Assembly (NCBI RefSeq): GCF_021462225.1
Contig: NC_061816.1
Span: forward strand, 13,913,390 to 13,977,389
DNA: 64,000 nt
Reading direction: 5' to 3'
Origin: Girardinichthys multiradiatus
Taxonomy: Eukaryota > Chordata > Actinopteri > Cyprinodontiformes > Goodeidae
Position 1 is the first letter of the stretch; each line of letters begins with the position of its first letter. The notes beneath the pieces are model-generated. The model saw only the letters and a program-made list of their open reading frames with translations. It made no database searches and was not told the DNA's origin. Position numbers and translations under genes: made by a program. Positions 1 through 13,739 of this stretch are shown here, piece by piece.

Positions 1-807
1 TAGATACATTTCAGTGAAAAAAAAAAGATCTAACTGGAAAAATAAGGTAAAGTGTACTCTTTGATATTAGCTGTTAACTAATTTTCTTAACAATTGGACT
101 ATGTACCAAATGCCCCATTCTTTCTCTCAAAGTTAACCATTTAAAATTTCATTATGAAGAACAATGCCTCAGTTTTGTCCTTATGCTAAAACTTCTACTA
201 TAGACTGGATCTTTGATTTCCCTTTGGATTTCTGCATTATTGGAGTACAACGTTATATGGGCTTCGAGCCATATGCACACCTATGAACATATTAAAGTAA
301 ATGTTCACTAGCCACTAGAGTGAGATTACATCAGCAAGCCCTTTCACTTTTACAAATCAGCACTTATGAGATGGCTTGGAACTACAAACCAATGTAGGCA
401 ATGATCCGCAGACAATGTGCAAGGGTGGGATAGATAGCAGGTGGGATAGAAGGAAGGAGGAGGTAAGATGTAAAGGGTAAAGGTCACTTGTTCATCAATT
501 TGTTGCCCTGTAAGTAACATACTGTTTAAGCACGTACTGTAGCAGCAGGCATTCATCTTCTCCCCCCAGTGTCTGTTTTAACACTCCCACACAGAGCCTA
601 CATAACATACCTGAAGATGCATAAGGGTGTTCAAATGTCTGAGCTTTGGATTTTCCATAACTGCACAAAGAATGTGGATAGATTTGCAGACCTTGTGCAG
701 TGGATTTAGTCTGAAGATGACACGCTTCCTAAAATGCATTTTGATTTCAATTTATGGATACAAAGACTTACATTTTCCTTTTTGCAAAAAAACCTTTAAG
801 CAATATA
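1..807. other. Non-genic AT-rich stretch
   Basis: I see no gene, repeat ends or regulatory motif that I can support up to the first Tc1 element. Confidence 0.5.
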
Positions 808-2417
808 CAGGTACTTCTCAAAATATTAGCATATTGTGATAAAGTTAATTATTTTCCATAATGTCACGGTGAAAATTTAACATTCATATATTTTTGATTC
901 ATTGCACACTAACTGAAATATTTCAGGTCTTTTATTGTCTTAATACGGATGATTTTGGCATACAGCTCATGAAAACCCAAAATTCCTATCTCACAAAATT
1001 AGCATATCATTAAAAAGGTCTCTAAATGAGCTATGAACCTAATCATCTGAATCAACGAGTTAACTCTAAACACCTGCAAAAGATTCCTGAGGCCTTTAAA
1101 ACTCCCAGCCTGGTTCATCACTCAAAACCCCAATCATGGGTAAGACTGCCAACCTGACTGCTGTCCAGAAGGCCACTATTGACACCCTCAAGCAAGAGAG
1201 TAAGACACAGAAAGAAATTTCTGAACGAATAGGCTGTTCCCAGAGTGTTGTATCAAGGCACCTTTGTGGGAAGTCAGTGGGAAGGAAAAAGTGTGGCAGA
1301 AAACGCTGCACAACGAGAAGAGGTGACCGGACCCTGAGGAAGATTGTGGAGAAGGGCCGATTCCAGACCTTGGGGGACCTGCGGAAGCAGTGGACTGAGT
1401 CTGGAGTAGGAACATCCAGAGCCACCGTGCACAGGCGTGTGCAGGAAATGGGCTACAGGTGCCGCATTCCCCAGGTCAAGCCACTTTTGAACCAGAAACA
1501 GCAGCAGAAGCGCCTGACCTGGGCTACAGAGAAGCAGCACTGGACTGTTGCTCAGTGGTCCAAAGTACTTTTTTCGGATGAAAGCAAATTCTGCATGTCA
1601 TTCGGAAATCAAGGTGCCAGAGTCTGGAGGAAGACTTGGGAGAAGGAAATGCCAAAATGCCAGAAGTCCAGTGTCAAGTACCCACAGTCAGTGATGGTCT
1701 AGGGTGCTGTGCCAGCTGCTGGTGTTGGTCCACTCTGTTTTATCAAGGGCAGGGTCAATGCAGCTAGCTATCAGGAGATTTTGGAGCACTTCATGCTTCC
1801 ATCTGCTGAAAAGCTTTATGGAGATGAAGATTTCATTTTTCAGCACGACCTGGCACCTGCTCACAGTGCCAAAACCACTGGTAAATGGTTTACTGACCAT
1901 AGTATCATTGTGCTCAATTGGCCTGCCAACTCTCCTGACCTGAACCCCATAGAGAATCTGTGCGATATTGTGAAGAGAACGTTGAGAGACTCAAGACCCA
2001 ACACTCTGGATGAGCTAAAGACCACTATTGAAGCATCCTGGGCATCCATAAGACCTCAGCAGTGCCACAGGCTGATTGCCTCCATGCCACGCCGCATTGA
2101 AGCAGTCATTTCTGCAAAAGGATTCCCGACCAAGTATTGAGTGCATAACTGTACATGATTATTTGAAGGTTGATGTTTTTTGTATTAAAAACACTTTTAT
2201 TTTATTGGTCGGATGAAATATGCTAATTTTGTGAGACAGGAATTTTGGGTTTTCATGAGCTGTATGCCACAATCATCCGTATTAAGACAATAAAAGACCT
2301 GAAATATTTCAGTTAGTGTGCAATGAATCTAAAATATATGAATGTAAAATTTTCATCTTGACATTATGGAAAATAATGAACTTTATCACAATATGCTAAT
2401 ATTTTGAGAAGGACCTG
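808..2417 (+). mobile_element. Tc1/mariner element, copy A (long-ITR, DD34E)
   Basis: Complete 1610-bp element flanked by TA (806-807 and 2418-2419). Inverted repeats are about 200 bp each (808-1007 and 2218-2417), starting CAGGT and ending AGCATAT. Each contains an outer and an inner related motif (CTCAAAATATTAGCATA and CTCACAAAATTAGCATA), i.e. the IR/DR arrangement seen in several fish Tc1 elements. It encloses one transposase reading frame. It is closely related to the copies at 20629-22196 and 62466-64000, so the family amplified fairly recently in this lineage. Confidence 0.95.
1136..2140 (+). pseudogene. Tc1 transposase, copy A, one internal stop
   Basis: Reads in one frame for 335 codons including the terminal stop, from MGKTANLTAVQK to GFPTKY, interrupted once by TAG at 1700-1702 (codon 189) where the sister copies have TGG (Trp). 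The N-terminal half is the paired-like helix-turn-helix DNA-binding region with a basic stretch (about 48-70). The catalytic residues D148 (LFSDES), D238 (QHD) and E273 (NPIE) are all present with 34 residues between the last two, hence DD34E. A second likely lesion is Trp to Cys just after E273 (NLC where the sisters have NLW). Confidence 0.93.
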
Positions 2418-2990
2418 TAGTTTAGAAAATGATGTGGTTGGGACCCATTTTCCCAAAACTAATTAAAAGTTTCTTGAGATTTAGTTTAGAATTGTAGTTT
2501 TCATTGTTCTTATCACATCTTGTTGCATTAAAATGAAGTAGAGATCCTTTAAGACGTAAACACTGATGCTGGGTGACCTTCAAACTTAAGTTTGGCTATT
2601 GATTACACTGAAAGATTGTTCAACTTTTCCAAAAATATTTAATCACTCATTGGCCACCCGTTGCTATGAAATAAATTAACTCATACTAAACAACAAATCA
2701 GCACAGACCTTTAGTATATTTTTGCTATCTCTTTGTAAATTTAACTGGCTAACGTATACTCAGAAAACAAAAAAGAACTTCCACATTATGTATAGATCAC
2801 TTTGAGATGCATTAGAAAGTGTTGGTTTACAGAGCAAAGTATTACTAGATAGAGCTAATGCTCTTTAAAGCATGACTATTTGTGATCAGTTTTATGCCTT
2901 AAATGTGTTCTGCAGAAAAAAAAAAAAATCTTTATTTTGAGAATTCAGATTTCTGGATAATTTAGCAGAAGTCAGAGTAGAGAAAAAATG

Positions 2991-3345
2991 CTTCAGAATA
3001 GGGCTGCACCATACTAAGAAAATATGTAAATACCACACCATTGCTGATGATGAGATACCAATTAAACCACATGTTCCTGACTTTTTTTCTTTCTTTACTA
3101 TTTCACAAGGTTCCCACTACTCCCCTTGAGCTTTTACTCCTCAGCCACTTAAAATATAATAAAGCGTGGGAATTAAGGGCAGTAAGAGTCCATCCAGCTG
3201 GCCAAGTATTAATTACTATGCCCCACACTTGAAATATATCATATCAATTACTGTATTTAAGCAGTTCTACGCAATTGTGATATTGCAACCAGTGATACTT
3301 CTATAACAATTTCAATTCGATAAATTGTGCAGCTCTACTTTAAAA
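2991..3345 (+). mobile_element. hAT-type MITE with decayed 8-bp target duplication
   Basis: The element at 2999-3337 starts TAGGGCTGCAC and ends GTGCAGCTCTA, the terminal repeats typical of non-autonomous hAT elements in fish. Flanking octamers cttcagaa (2991-2998) and ctttaaaa (3338-3345) match at 6 of 8 positions; both differences are transitions, as expected for an old 8-bp target duplication. There is no transposase. A related, more diverged copy lies at about 28555-28807. Confidence 0.8.
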
Positions 3346-6300
3346 TCCAGAAGCCGCTTGTCCAGAATAGTGTTTACTAAAGCCACAAAATCACCTGTAA
3401 ACTCAATCCTTGTTGTTTGCTATTATTTTCGCTAAGTAGCGTCAGTCCTGAAGACCTCCTGTGACATCAGGTGACCTGAAAGTTACCTATGAGCAAATCA
3501 TATACTTTTTCATGCTTCTTTTCATTAACTTTGTATTTTTGTTAAACCATTTAGATTTTTTTTTTTACTTGGAGAACAGCTTTTTCTTGGTGTGTTGCAA
3601 ATTTATGATGAAGAGTACTTAACATTTTCAACAAATACTAAATATGTTCTGTTGAATTTCTCCAGTCAATTGAAAACTCTTCCATTTCACAGACTCCTCT
3701 CTCAACTAACACCACTTGTTTTCATCACTCTTCACCTTGCTTGTAAGTACATCTTATACTACCATTATAAAATGCTGACCAATAAAGTACCTCAGTGCAA
3801 GGAATTAATATGTCCTGAACTCCTTCAGGATTTGCATGAAATTAAAAAGTCACTTGTTAGAGGATTGTCCCTGACAATAGAGGCCATTAGAGCATTGCTT
3901 CTAAGAGGATATTTGATAATCTGGCAACTGTTATCTCAGCTGGATACACCAAGGCAATATAAGTCTCGGGGAGAATAAGTCATCCCATCTATTGTCTCCC
4001 AAAGAGCTGGAGCGAAGGCTTTATAGGAAGCGAAAGTTGGAAATGATGTAGAGCATGTGAAGATTAACTTTCCAAAATGAAAGAAAAAAATTACTACGTT
4101 AAGTTTCATGTATATTTGGAAGTCAAAAATATAATATAATATAATATAATATAATATAATATAATATAATATAATATATAAAGGTATTCCAATGTGTAAA
4201 GGCAGAGTGTCCTTACCAGACCTCTAAATCCAATATGGCTGACTTCCACCAATGACTCTAGTAATATACAATTATCAAATAACATCAGTTAAACACAAAG
4301 CTCTGTGTAGCATGTATTCCTAAACAAGTCACAAAAATAATAGGTGTGACATCCTACCCAGATCCAAGTTCAGATTTCAGCATATATAGAACGCCATACT
4401 ATTCATATTCATACTGTTAACAACATTGCGATAAGCTGTAAAGTTGTTTCGGTCGAACATTGCTGCTATGGACATTCTGTAGTGAGCCTTACCTTACTTG
4501 GATTTTAAGCTTAATCTACTTTAGCTTTTTTAGATGCATTTTAACTCATAATGTTATTTACATTTTTTATGTGAAAGCTAGACAGTACCTGTTTTGATTC
4601 ACAGTAAAAAGGGGCTATACAAAATGATTATTAAATGTGATGATTTTATTTTGCAAATTCAGGAATTCACAAAGCTTTGCAAAAATCCAGAATCAACTGT
4701 AATTTACAATATTAATTGTTGTGTCCAACTATAAATCTGAATCTATATTTTATTGAGAGGAATATGTTTCAAAGATCCTTTCCAAAGATAAGGTCACATC
4801 TTCAGTCTTGAAGATGTCAATTGTTGTGGTTAAAATAACAGATTGTTGACATTTTTGGAACCAAGATGAGTCCTTTGGAAAGCAAAAGGTGTTAGAGAAA
4901 AGAAAAACAGATTTCATTAATTCATTATTGGCTTCTCACATTACACCACGTCTGCTTTTGATTGGTTGATCAGTCCCTCTTGATTGCTCCTTTCCAGTAT
5001 CTGTCGCATAGTCTGGAGATTAAGACCACACCTTCTGAAGCCATAAAGAACAGTATCCTGACTGTGTGAGAAAGGACCAATTAACCCTTTGAGACTCGGT
5101 TGTGTTTCTTTTTACTTTCCCTTCTTAGATTAAAGTAGGTGTTTTTTAAATATATTTTAAACATACATTTCCCAGGAATAAATATCTGCGCTTTTATAGT
5201 AAATTGTAGATTAATTAGTGTTGTTTGTCTATGTCTGATTTTCTTTTATATTTGTTTGTATATTTCTTTGTTCAGATAATCCTTAATGATGAAGAGATAT
5301 CAGTTTGATTAGTAAATATTTTAATTTTTGAACTTATTTGTCACCAGCTCTGGTTGATTCATTTTATATTTAGTTGATTGATATTCAAATTTCGGATAGA
5401 TTATTAGAGTGATTATTTATAAACATGAATAAAATTTACAGCATAACTTTATTACAGTTACCTTTTAAAATATAAATATTAGCATCAAACTGGATTTGAT
5501 CTTTTAGGACTTTGCTGTTCAGTTGGTATGCTTTCACAGCATATTTGCGTCTGTATCCAAGCATTTTCAAGCAACTAACCATGCCCTTTCAATGATAATG
5601 CTCGACTTGGCTTGAATGGTGAGAGAAAGTTTGAATTGTCTCCACGTATTTTGCCCATAGCTGCTTCCCTCAACACCCTTTCAGAGTGAAATGGTGCATT
5701 TTAAAGAAGAGGTGAAATGGAATCCCTGGATGCAGTCTCAGAGGTAACATTGCCTGAAGAAAGAGGGGTCGGTGTAGCGAGTCCTTTGACATTGCTGTCA
5801 CATTGAGTGAAAATCTCAGCTAAATGACTTGGATTCTGTGATTCTAGCTGTGTAGTCTGATGCTATCCACCAGGTGTTGTAGGCAATGAGCACTGAGATG
5901 AGTGATGGCCAATCTGATTAAATGTGACTCAGCCATATCTGCATTGGTAATAAATAGAATGATAGACATAGTACATTCTAGCAAACTGCACTCTGTAGTG
6001 TCCCTATTTGGCCAAGGAGACAGAACAGTTCTTGTAACATTGGGGGGAAAGAATTTACAATTGCAAAGCCATTTAGAGCCTCTGCCTTTTAATTTCTTTT
6101 TAATTATAGCTGATTGATGAAACATAATTGCATCATAATAAAGCAGTGTATGCAATATCCATCAGTTAAATAAATTAGGAGGAAGCTCGATTGATCCAAT
6201 TTTACACATCAAGTTTGTTTCAAGGTCTTGAGAAGTTCTTTCGTCGAGTGAATAGGGAGCTGTTTAAAGCTTGTGTGACTCCAGAGGGATGTCATTTGAA

Positions 6301-8224
6301 GATTAAAGGTTTAAAATATGATTGCATGATAACAATGGAGTTTTGGTTTCCTTTAGATGCTTTGAGCTGGGTAAAATGCTCTTCATTCGCACTGGTTTAC
6401 CCCCAGACACTATTGGCATCACACCGAATCCCATAATCTGGTTCTCCTAAATATCTTTGACCTAGTTTAAAGTGTTTTTATTGTTATGTCCTTGCATCCA
6501 CACTGTTTTAGGAGTGCCAAAACAATGTTTTTAAGAGGTAACATATCTCTGTTTTTTTTGTGTGGGTAACCACACAACTTATTTTTCTTAAAAACCTGGA
6601 TGTCATTGCTCCATCTCTATTCTAAACCCCAACCCAAATGTTCCATCATGCACAGGTTCTACAATCTTTTCTGTATTTTTGACATATATCCGTGGCAGCA
6701 TGGCAGTGTTGCAGCGACATAATTATAATAGTGTTATGTGTCATTTCCGGTGTTTTGATATGGGTGAAGACATTTTTAGAAGTGATACTGGGTTAATGAA
6801 AAATAGTTTAGAATTTGGAAAAGATTTGCTGATTGTTAAATAACAGTATACCCATTGGGGCAAAGTTCTGTGACTGTTTGATTCATCTAGATTAGATTTT
6901 TTTTTTTTATGTAATACCAAAACTAATGTTGCCATTACCTACATAAAATAATAAAAATAAAAATATCCTGACCATGGCTAAAGCAGTGCTAGGCTAAAAG
7001 TTCTTCCCGATTCAGTTTGTTTTTTTCTTTGATATTGTCTCAACGACTAACTTCTTCAACTAACATTTGGGAGGGGCAGCAATCACTGCTTGTTGAAAGT
7101 AGTCTCCATAAAACACCAAAAAGAACAAGCTTTTCAATTAATATATATTTTTTAAAGATTTTCTATAGGGAATCTATAGAGAATCAGATTAGATGTGCTA
7201 TATAACCACATGTTACTACCACACTCTTTAGCCTTGCGCTGCTGTAGCTATGCCCAATATCCGCTTTTTAAATAGGAACTATATCTGTTTTTAAAAAGTA
7301 CTGTTATTAGTTCAGGTTTTAGATGTTTTTAACTAATTTGATGTCTAGCTTTCCATTGTAGCCCCTTTAGCTTGACTTAAGCTATCTTTTGCTTGTGTTT
7401 AAAGAATAAACATCCTAACAAATCCAAATTCCTTTTAATAGGTTATAGTTTTCTTGATTGCCATATTTCTTTCTCCACCTGATTTGAAAACAGAAATGTT
7501 AAAGAGCTTTCCTGGTGTAGAGTGGCATATTTAAGACCTTTCAACGTCAGTATGGTTTGATGAATGAGGGTCAATATGCCAACTGGCCTGGTCACACAGA
7601 AGGCTTGGAAAAACCCGATCAACAAAGACTGAAAATGAGCCATAAAATATTTAGGTGGCTCTGATAGCAACCCTCTAGAGAGAGTGGGTAATTTCTGCGC
7701 TTTTTCCTATTGAGAAATAATTGCCTAATCTTTAAAACTTATTTATATATTTTTGGTTAACCAGTAATATAAATAACTGAATTTTACATAAAGCATGGCT
7801 GATAAAAAGGTGTTTATGCTTTCTTTAAAGAGTTTTGTGGTGTATTACGAGCCACTGGCAACAGTCTTTCACTTTAGTCCCTTCTTCTTTATTCCTATCT
7901 GTTCTTAAGTTTTAAAAGATTAATTTGAAGGTAACATTTTATAGCTGCACTTTTTCACAAACATCCACAAATGTCAAAATAGCTTGTTGTGATGCATGTT
8001 TTTGTAAAGCGATTAGAAATATGATAAATAGTTTTCAGAATTTTACATATAAAAATCCAATGTGTTAACTCTGGTTTCATCTATAAAAAAAACAAAAATC
8101 CTAGTAAATAAGATTGAAGTTTGTGTTTGTACTCTAATACACCCCTTTAGAGGTGTGATTCATTAGCAAGACTAACATCTTACTTGAATAAACTGAAGCA
8201 ATAATTTAGGAAGTTCTTCATGAG
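3346..8224. other. Non-genic stretch
   Basis: AT-rich sequence with only the pentanucleotide repeat at 4129-4178. Short open frames (longest 128 codons near 3592-3978) show no recognisable domain. The stretch 2420-2990 is likewise empty. Confidence 0.45.
4129..4178. repeat. Pentanucleotide microsatellite (ATAAT)n
   Basis: About ten near-perfect tandem units of ATAAT. Confidence 0.97.
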
Positions 8225-8620
8225 GAGGATGGAGTTTATATGATTTGGATCTTGTGCAACATGCTCTGAGGATGGTGCGGCGGCCATCTTAATGAGTTTG
8301 GAGCTTATCACTGCTCACGAGAGAAAGCAAATCAATCACTACCTTTGCACGGTGATGGGTATGTGGGAGGGAGAGTGGAGTGGGAGATGGAGAGAAGTCG
8401 AGATGTGACACGAGAGAAAGCTCGTCAGTCCTCGGGTGTTGTTTAGCACATCAGCCGTTTAACAAGGATTTTCCTGAGGGATACTTGTTTTAATAAAAAC
8501 TGGCCCCATATTAAATTCTAATCCATTAGTGTGGCTGCTGAGCTCTGACTGTGTTTTATCAAACCACTGGAATAGATTAATGTTTCTTCATTAACCAGAC
8601 TGGAGCGTTTCAGTAATTTT
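8225..8620. other. Candidate conserved non-coding block
   Basis: Complex, non-repetitive sequence with higher GC and several homeobox-like TAAT cores, unlike the flanking AT-rich filler. No open frame. Regulatory role is inference only. Confidence 0.25.
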
Positions 8621-9458
8621 GCTTTTGTATGCCAAGGATGTTTTGGAATTTGCAACTCACCTTTAGTTTTGTGCATGCTATAGACTCATTTATTTTTTTT
8701 AAATGTACGTTGGACCTCTTCTGACCAAAATATGTTTTTAGAAAGTACATTTCCTGCCAGCTTTTAAATTGTATGTATCAGGATATGAGAAAAAAAAATA
8801 TCTGATCTAACTTAAGAACTCAGCTGCCAGGCTAGTCTGATTTGTCCAGTGGGCGAATCAGACTAAAAGTAGAACTTTTTGGTCATAATGCATGGCAACA
8901 TACTTGGCAAAAACCAAACAAAGCATAAAAGCACGCACCTCATTTCGATTGTAAACCAAGGCTGTGGAGGGAATGTTGATTTGTCTGTTTTGCACCTGCA
9001 GGATCTGGGGACACTTGCATTCCCTGGGTCTACCATGAACTTCTTGGTATATCAAAGGATTCAAAAGTCAAATGTGAGACTTTCCAACAGCTAAAGGTTC
9101 AACCACATTGAGTCGTCAGCAGGGCAATTAAACCAAAAATGGCAGCAAATCTGCAACAAAATGGCTGCAAAGAAAACAGCAACTAAAGTGTCATAATAAA
9201 CATAAAGTCCAGACCTCGACTGTATTAAAATCCTGTGAAGTGACATTAAAAGAGCTGTTTACTAAACAAATGTTTGCAAATCTCAAATAAGCTGAAGAAA
9301 TATTGTAAGAAATAGAAGATTTTTATTTATGCCCAACAATGGAAAATCTTGAATTGAAAGACAATGTGGTGTGTTTTTGTTTCATTTGTAATGACTATCA
9401 AGCATACAAATACATGTATGGATAGTAAAGAGAATAGAGTATTAGGATGTGCTAAAAC

Positions 9459-9880
9459 CAGTGTCTTGCAACATTATTTATACCCATATTCTTGAACTTT
9501 GTCACATTTTGTTATCACAGGCCTCAGACCTATGCTGCATGGCTTTCCCTTTTCTCCACCCCACTTCCTGTCAGCATACGTTGGGAAAAATAATTGAGAT
9601 AAAGGCCTCTACTGCCACAACGAAATAAATAAATAAAAAGTGTGGTTTACGCATTGTTATACTTTTACACCCCTGAAGGTCCAAACTAACCCACGGCCCC
9701 AATTATGAAAGGTGGTAGTGACAGTATCATGCTCTGGGAATGCTTTAATAAAAGCACATTAATGAGTTAGAATAGTCTAGATGTAAAGCTAACTGAGAAT
9801 CTGAGGCAATACTTGAAAACTGCTTTTAACATACATCCTACATCTTATCTGACTGAGACTGAGCTATTTTCTTAGAATTA
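9459..9880 (+). mobile_element. Degraded, internally deleted Tc1-like copy
   Basis: The left end resembles the common fish Tc1-like terminal repeat (GTGTCTTGCA ... ATACCCAT ... TTTGTCACATTTTG). Later blocks resemble transposase segments (GGTGGTAGTGACAGTATCATGCT; GAGAATCTGAGGCAATACTTGAAA; CTGACTGAGACTGAGCTATTTT). Most of the coding region is missing and no frame is open. Confidence 0.7.
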
Positions 9881-10292
9881 AATGAAATGTCCAAGATATA
9901 ACAAGGGTTGATAAATAAGGTGTTTAATATGTAAGTTGAATGACTTTGTACTCTGCTCTTGATTTTACAGATAGCTGCTGGAGAAATGTTAACTAAAAAC
10001 AAACAAGCTAAATTAATCATGTCATTGGTTTAGTGACTTAAAACTTTATTCAGTCAATTTTTGGCATTTATTTTCTTGCTTGAACATTACCTAAACATAT
10101 GTTAGACTTATCAGAAAGCCTGGAACATGATGAATGTTGCAGCCCCAGGCTCCTGTTTTTTTAACTGAGGTTCAGAACATTCATTTTGAAGCAGAATTAA
10201 TAAGTACAAACCTGGCTGCTCGGCAAAGGATTTGTTTCTATTTTTTCTTTTGGTAAATATAAGCAGATGCTCTAGTGAGCAAATGGCAAAAG

Positions 10293-10312
10293 AGCCTTTT
10301 TTTTTTTTTTTT
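10293..10312. repeat. Poly-T tract
   Basis: Run of about 18-20 T on the + strand. Confidence 0.9.
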
Positions 10313-10849
10313 TCTTCAGGGCAGATGACCATTAGAAGTATTTTTTATAATCTAGCCCTTTGGGTGATGAGAAGAGATGAAGAGCAGGACATCGATAACT
10401 GGAACTGGCAGTGGAGTGGATAATTAGCCTTAAAAAGGAACAAAGGATCAATATCCCACCCCACCATCAAACTTCCACCCCCTCCTTGCTTTACAAAGCG
10501 TTTGTTCATGGGGAAAACAGGTTTGGGCATTGAGTGCAGAACCATCAGCTAAAAAAAAGTGACACGTGGACAGCAGACAGGAAAACTCATCTATCAGTCT
10601 GACAGAAAAGGCATCCACTGTTACAGATAAATCATAGCTGCATTTTTTATAGAGAAATCACTACTATGGGAGTCGTGCAGCAGTAATCAGCGTAGGTGTG
10701 TTTGCCATTATAGCCATAACAAATTTAGTTTCAGATAGATTTTTGAAGTGGGTTTTGCTAACTCTCTTCCCGTATTAACTCTGATGAAACAGCAATAAGC
10801 TAACGGCTAGTTAGAGTGCAACCAGAAAAAAAAAAAAACAATTTGGCAA

Positions 10850-11150
10850 TGTGTCTTGGATCATTTTCCTGCTACATAACCAAAGTGTGATTGAGCTTAA
10901 ATTCAAGAACGGATTGTCTGACAATCTTCTTCAGGAATTTCAGGTAAAGGGCAGAATGTATGATTACAATCATTACAGCAAGTCATCCAGCCAAAAAAAC
11001 ACATCAATACCACCACCATGCTTTACTCCTTTACACCAGATATGACAGGATGCAGACCTTCCAAACAGTTCCAGAGGTCCACAGTGTGCAGCTTGAAACG
11101 CGTTGGTCCAAACAATAGGTCCTTCTCAATCTTTCGCTGTAACAGAAAAA
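10850..11150 (-). mobile_element. Fragment of antisense Tc1-like transposase
   Basis: The + strand reads as the complement of a transposase gene: a block like CTTCAGGAATTTCAGGTAAAGGGCAGAAT, then ATTACAGCAAGTCATCCAG, then ACCACCACCATGCTTTAC. These are familiar antisense blocks of old fish Tc1-like elements. No ends are recognisable. Confidence 0.6.
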
Positions 11151-11913
11151 TGTCAAAACAAATGTACCTAGTATATGCTTCTTAATGAGACTAGTCAGAA
11201 AACATTTACTAAGTTATTTTTTCTGTTATTAGTATTCTTTACTTTTATATATAAGGACATGAATAGCATATAGTTTTATAGCCTTGATAGTATTGTAGTT
11301 ACATGTCATGAATAAAAATTGTTTCAAGGCTTTGCGATTTTTAAGCTGCATGCAAAAATGGAGGAACAAATGCAAATAAACATTTTCTAATAAAAGGTTA
11401 AAATCGTACAAATTTTAGGCAGAAAAGGTTAACTCTAGGATTCCTAAAATAATGTTCCAAGCAGCTTCAATTCTTTTTTTGTGAAGCTTCAGGCAGCTTT
11501 AAATCCCAGAAGTAATTCATTTTTGGTCACCTCGGTATGTAATGGTGTGTGCAGTCTTGCAGGCTTCTTATTCTGGTATGGAGGAAATCCTTTGTCACAA
11601 CAAATACCTGTAATCCTTATAGAAAAAAAAGCTTAACCAGCAGGAACTACCATCTATTATCAACTTAAGCACCCGGATTTTGCAAATGACAGTTTAATAA
11701 GCTATCCTGAGCACCGTACATGCCACTTTCTTTTAGTTTATTTCATAAAACTTGGATAAAACAAGGGAAAGTAGTGTTATTCATTGGCTACGCTAAAAAA
11801 AGGGCAAAAACCTATCAAAGAGACAGAGAATCAGGAAGCAACTCATAGACTAATCAGATACTTTGACATGATTTTTGGCAGTATTTGCAATAAAGAACTT
11901 TTTAGCAATACGC

Positions 11914-12804
11914 ATTACCTTGTAAAAATATTTACACCTGTCAAATATTTTAAACGTTTTTGGAAAAATGTCATGTTCCAACCACAAACTTTAAGGTATT
12001 ATTGGGTTATTTTATGTAATCACTCAATCAGTCATGTATTTAATACAAAATAAAAGATAATCGGGAAGTAGAAATAAAATGACAGAAGTGGCAGTGGCAA
12101 AAAAATAACACTACACATTATCTTGAGCACATCATCATGCTGGGGGGATACATTTCTTCAGCAGGGACTGGGAAACTGATTAGAGTCAATAGAAACTGAA
12201 TGCAGTCCACTCCTGGAGGAAAAGCTGCTAGAGGCCGCAGGAGGCCTGAGATTGGGCTGGAGGGGGTCACCATTCCACAGAAAAACCACCTAAAAAATGC
12301 AGCCTGTGCTACAATGGATTTGTTCAGAATAAGGCATTTGTATTTGTTAAAATCAAATTTAAGATCTAAACCAAATTCAGAATCTGTGTCAAAGCTTGAC
12401 AATTAATGTTCACAGATTGCCTCTGTCCAGTCTGACTGAGCTTGAACTATTTTGTTGAAATTGTTGTTTCTGGATGTGGGAGAGAGACCTTTCCCTAAAA
12501 GTCTAATTCTCTCACCTGAGCTGTGGGTCTCTGCAGCTCCTCCACAGTTAGAATTTGTTGTCTAAAGACAATTGCTTGTACTGGATTATATTTAGGGGTA
12601 TCAGACTAAAAGGGGGCTGAACACAAATGCATACCACACTTAGCCGATGTTTATTTGTAAAAAAAACTGAAAACAACTTATCAACTTTCTTCAACTCTAC
12701 AATTATCCACTACTTTCTCTTAGTCAATACATTACTTTGACGTTTATTGTTGTAACATGACAAAATGTGTAAAAGTTGAAGAGGCATGCATGTTTGCAGC
12801 ACTG
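11914..12804 (+). mobile_element. Degraded, internally deleted Tc1-like copy
   Basis: The left terminal repeat is recognisable (CCTTGTAAAAATATTTACACC ... ACCACAAACTTTAAGGTATT). The middle keeps transposase blocks (TTCTTCAGCAGGGACTGGGAAACTG; CCACCTAAAAAATGCAGCC; CTGACTGAGCTTGAACTATTTTG). The right half matches the 3' terminal repeat (GGGGGCTGAACACAAATGCAT ... TTGTAACATGACAAAATGTG ... TTTGCAGCACTG). The transposase is not open in any frame. Confidence 0.75.
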
Positions 12805-13630
12805 TGAGAATGTGAATGTGGGACATTCAAAGCAGGTAGGCTCTTAAGTCTGTTGCATTTTGAAAAGACAAATATATGAAATCAAAGTTAAATCACCCAC
12901 AAAGACCTGTGTTTATGACAGGAGCACCTAGAATGGAGGCTCAACCTAAACTGCCAACAGAGGGAGAGAGCCTCATCGAAATTCAGAGGACATCAAAGAT
13001 AGAAAGAGAAGATGATCAGATACCTCTAATAAAAGCAGGCCTCTTTTCGGACATTGTCTTCCTTTACTTAATCCTGATGAATCTCAACAGCCAACAGTCC
13101 AGACTTGGAGTATCACTTTTGTTGTCCCAAATGAAAAGGCCTTTTCATCATTAACATTTTCTCCAAGAGATGCAGTGTGATTAGTTTCATTGATGAGATG
13201 TTGCATCAAAGACAAGAAAAAATAAGAAGTAGTTTTACCTGAAATCAAAAATCTCGAGCCACAGCAGGCCTCGTGTTTATACCAGCCTTTCCTGACTTTA
13301 ATTATTAGCACATAAGTAATCTCAGAGGCACAAATTGATTATTTGAATTTTCGCATTAACTTGGAACCTACAGGGACCTCAATTTCCACAGCATCAGAAC
13401 GTTATCCTCATTTGAAATCAGGTTGTATTTAAAACCTATTACCAGGTTTCCGAAGCACACGGATGGCCAAGGCACAGTAGTATGTAATTATCTTCATATG
13501 AATTATTAATTTCATTACACTGTGACTGAATAAATGCAGCAGGTTCAGTTAAACACTTTGATGTTGACAGCGGAAACAGTACATTTTGTAAGATGAAAGC
13601 CGACATTTCAAAGAAATTAATTATTCATTG

Positions 13631-13653
13631 GATTTATTTATTTATTTATTTAG
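13631..13653. repeat. Short (TTTA)n microsatellite
   Basis: About five tandem TTTA units. Confidence 0.9.
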
Positions 13654-13739
13654 TAAGTTATAATATTCTCACTGTTAACCTGATGAAAATGTATTGAAAT
13701 TATACTTTTAGATACTTTTGTTTTCCAAATGTGGGTTTA

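Noticed and set aside
1096..1425. Open frames antisense to the Tc1 transposases (also near 21579-21908 and 62763-63083)
   Set aside because: They recur in every copy because they mirror the sense gene; no independent coding signal.
3592..3978. 128-codon open frame on the + strand
   Set aside because: Non-ATG start (TTG), no recognised domain, no supporting splice or promoter context.
5844..6155. 103-codon open frame on the - strand
   Set aside because: No domain, ordinary length for chance in 64 kb, and overlapped by another chance frame on the other strand.
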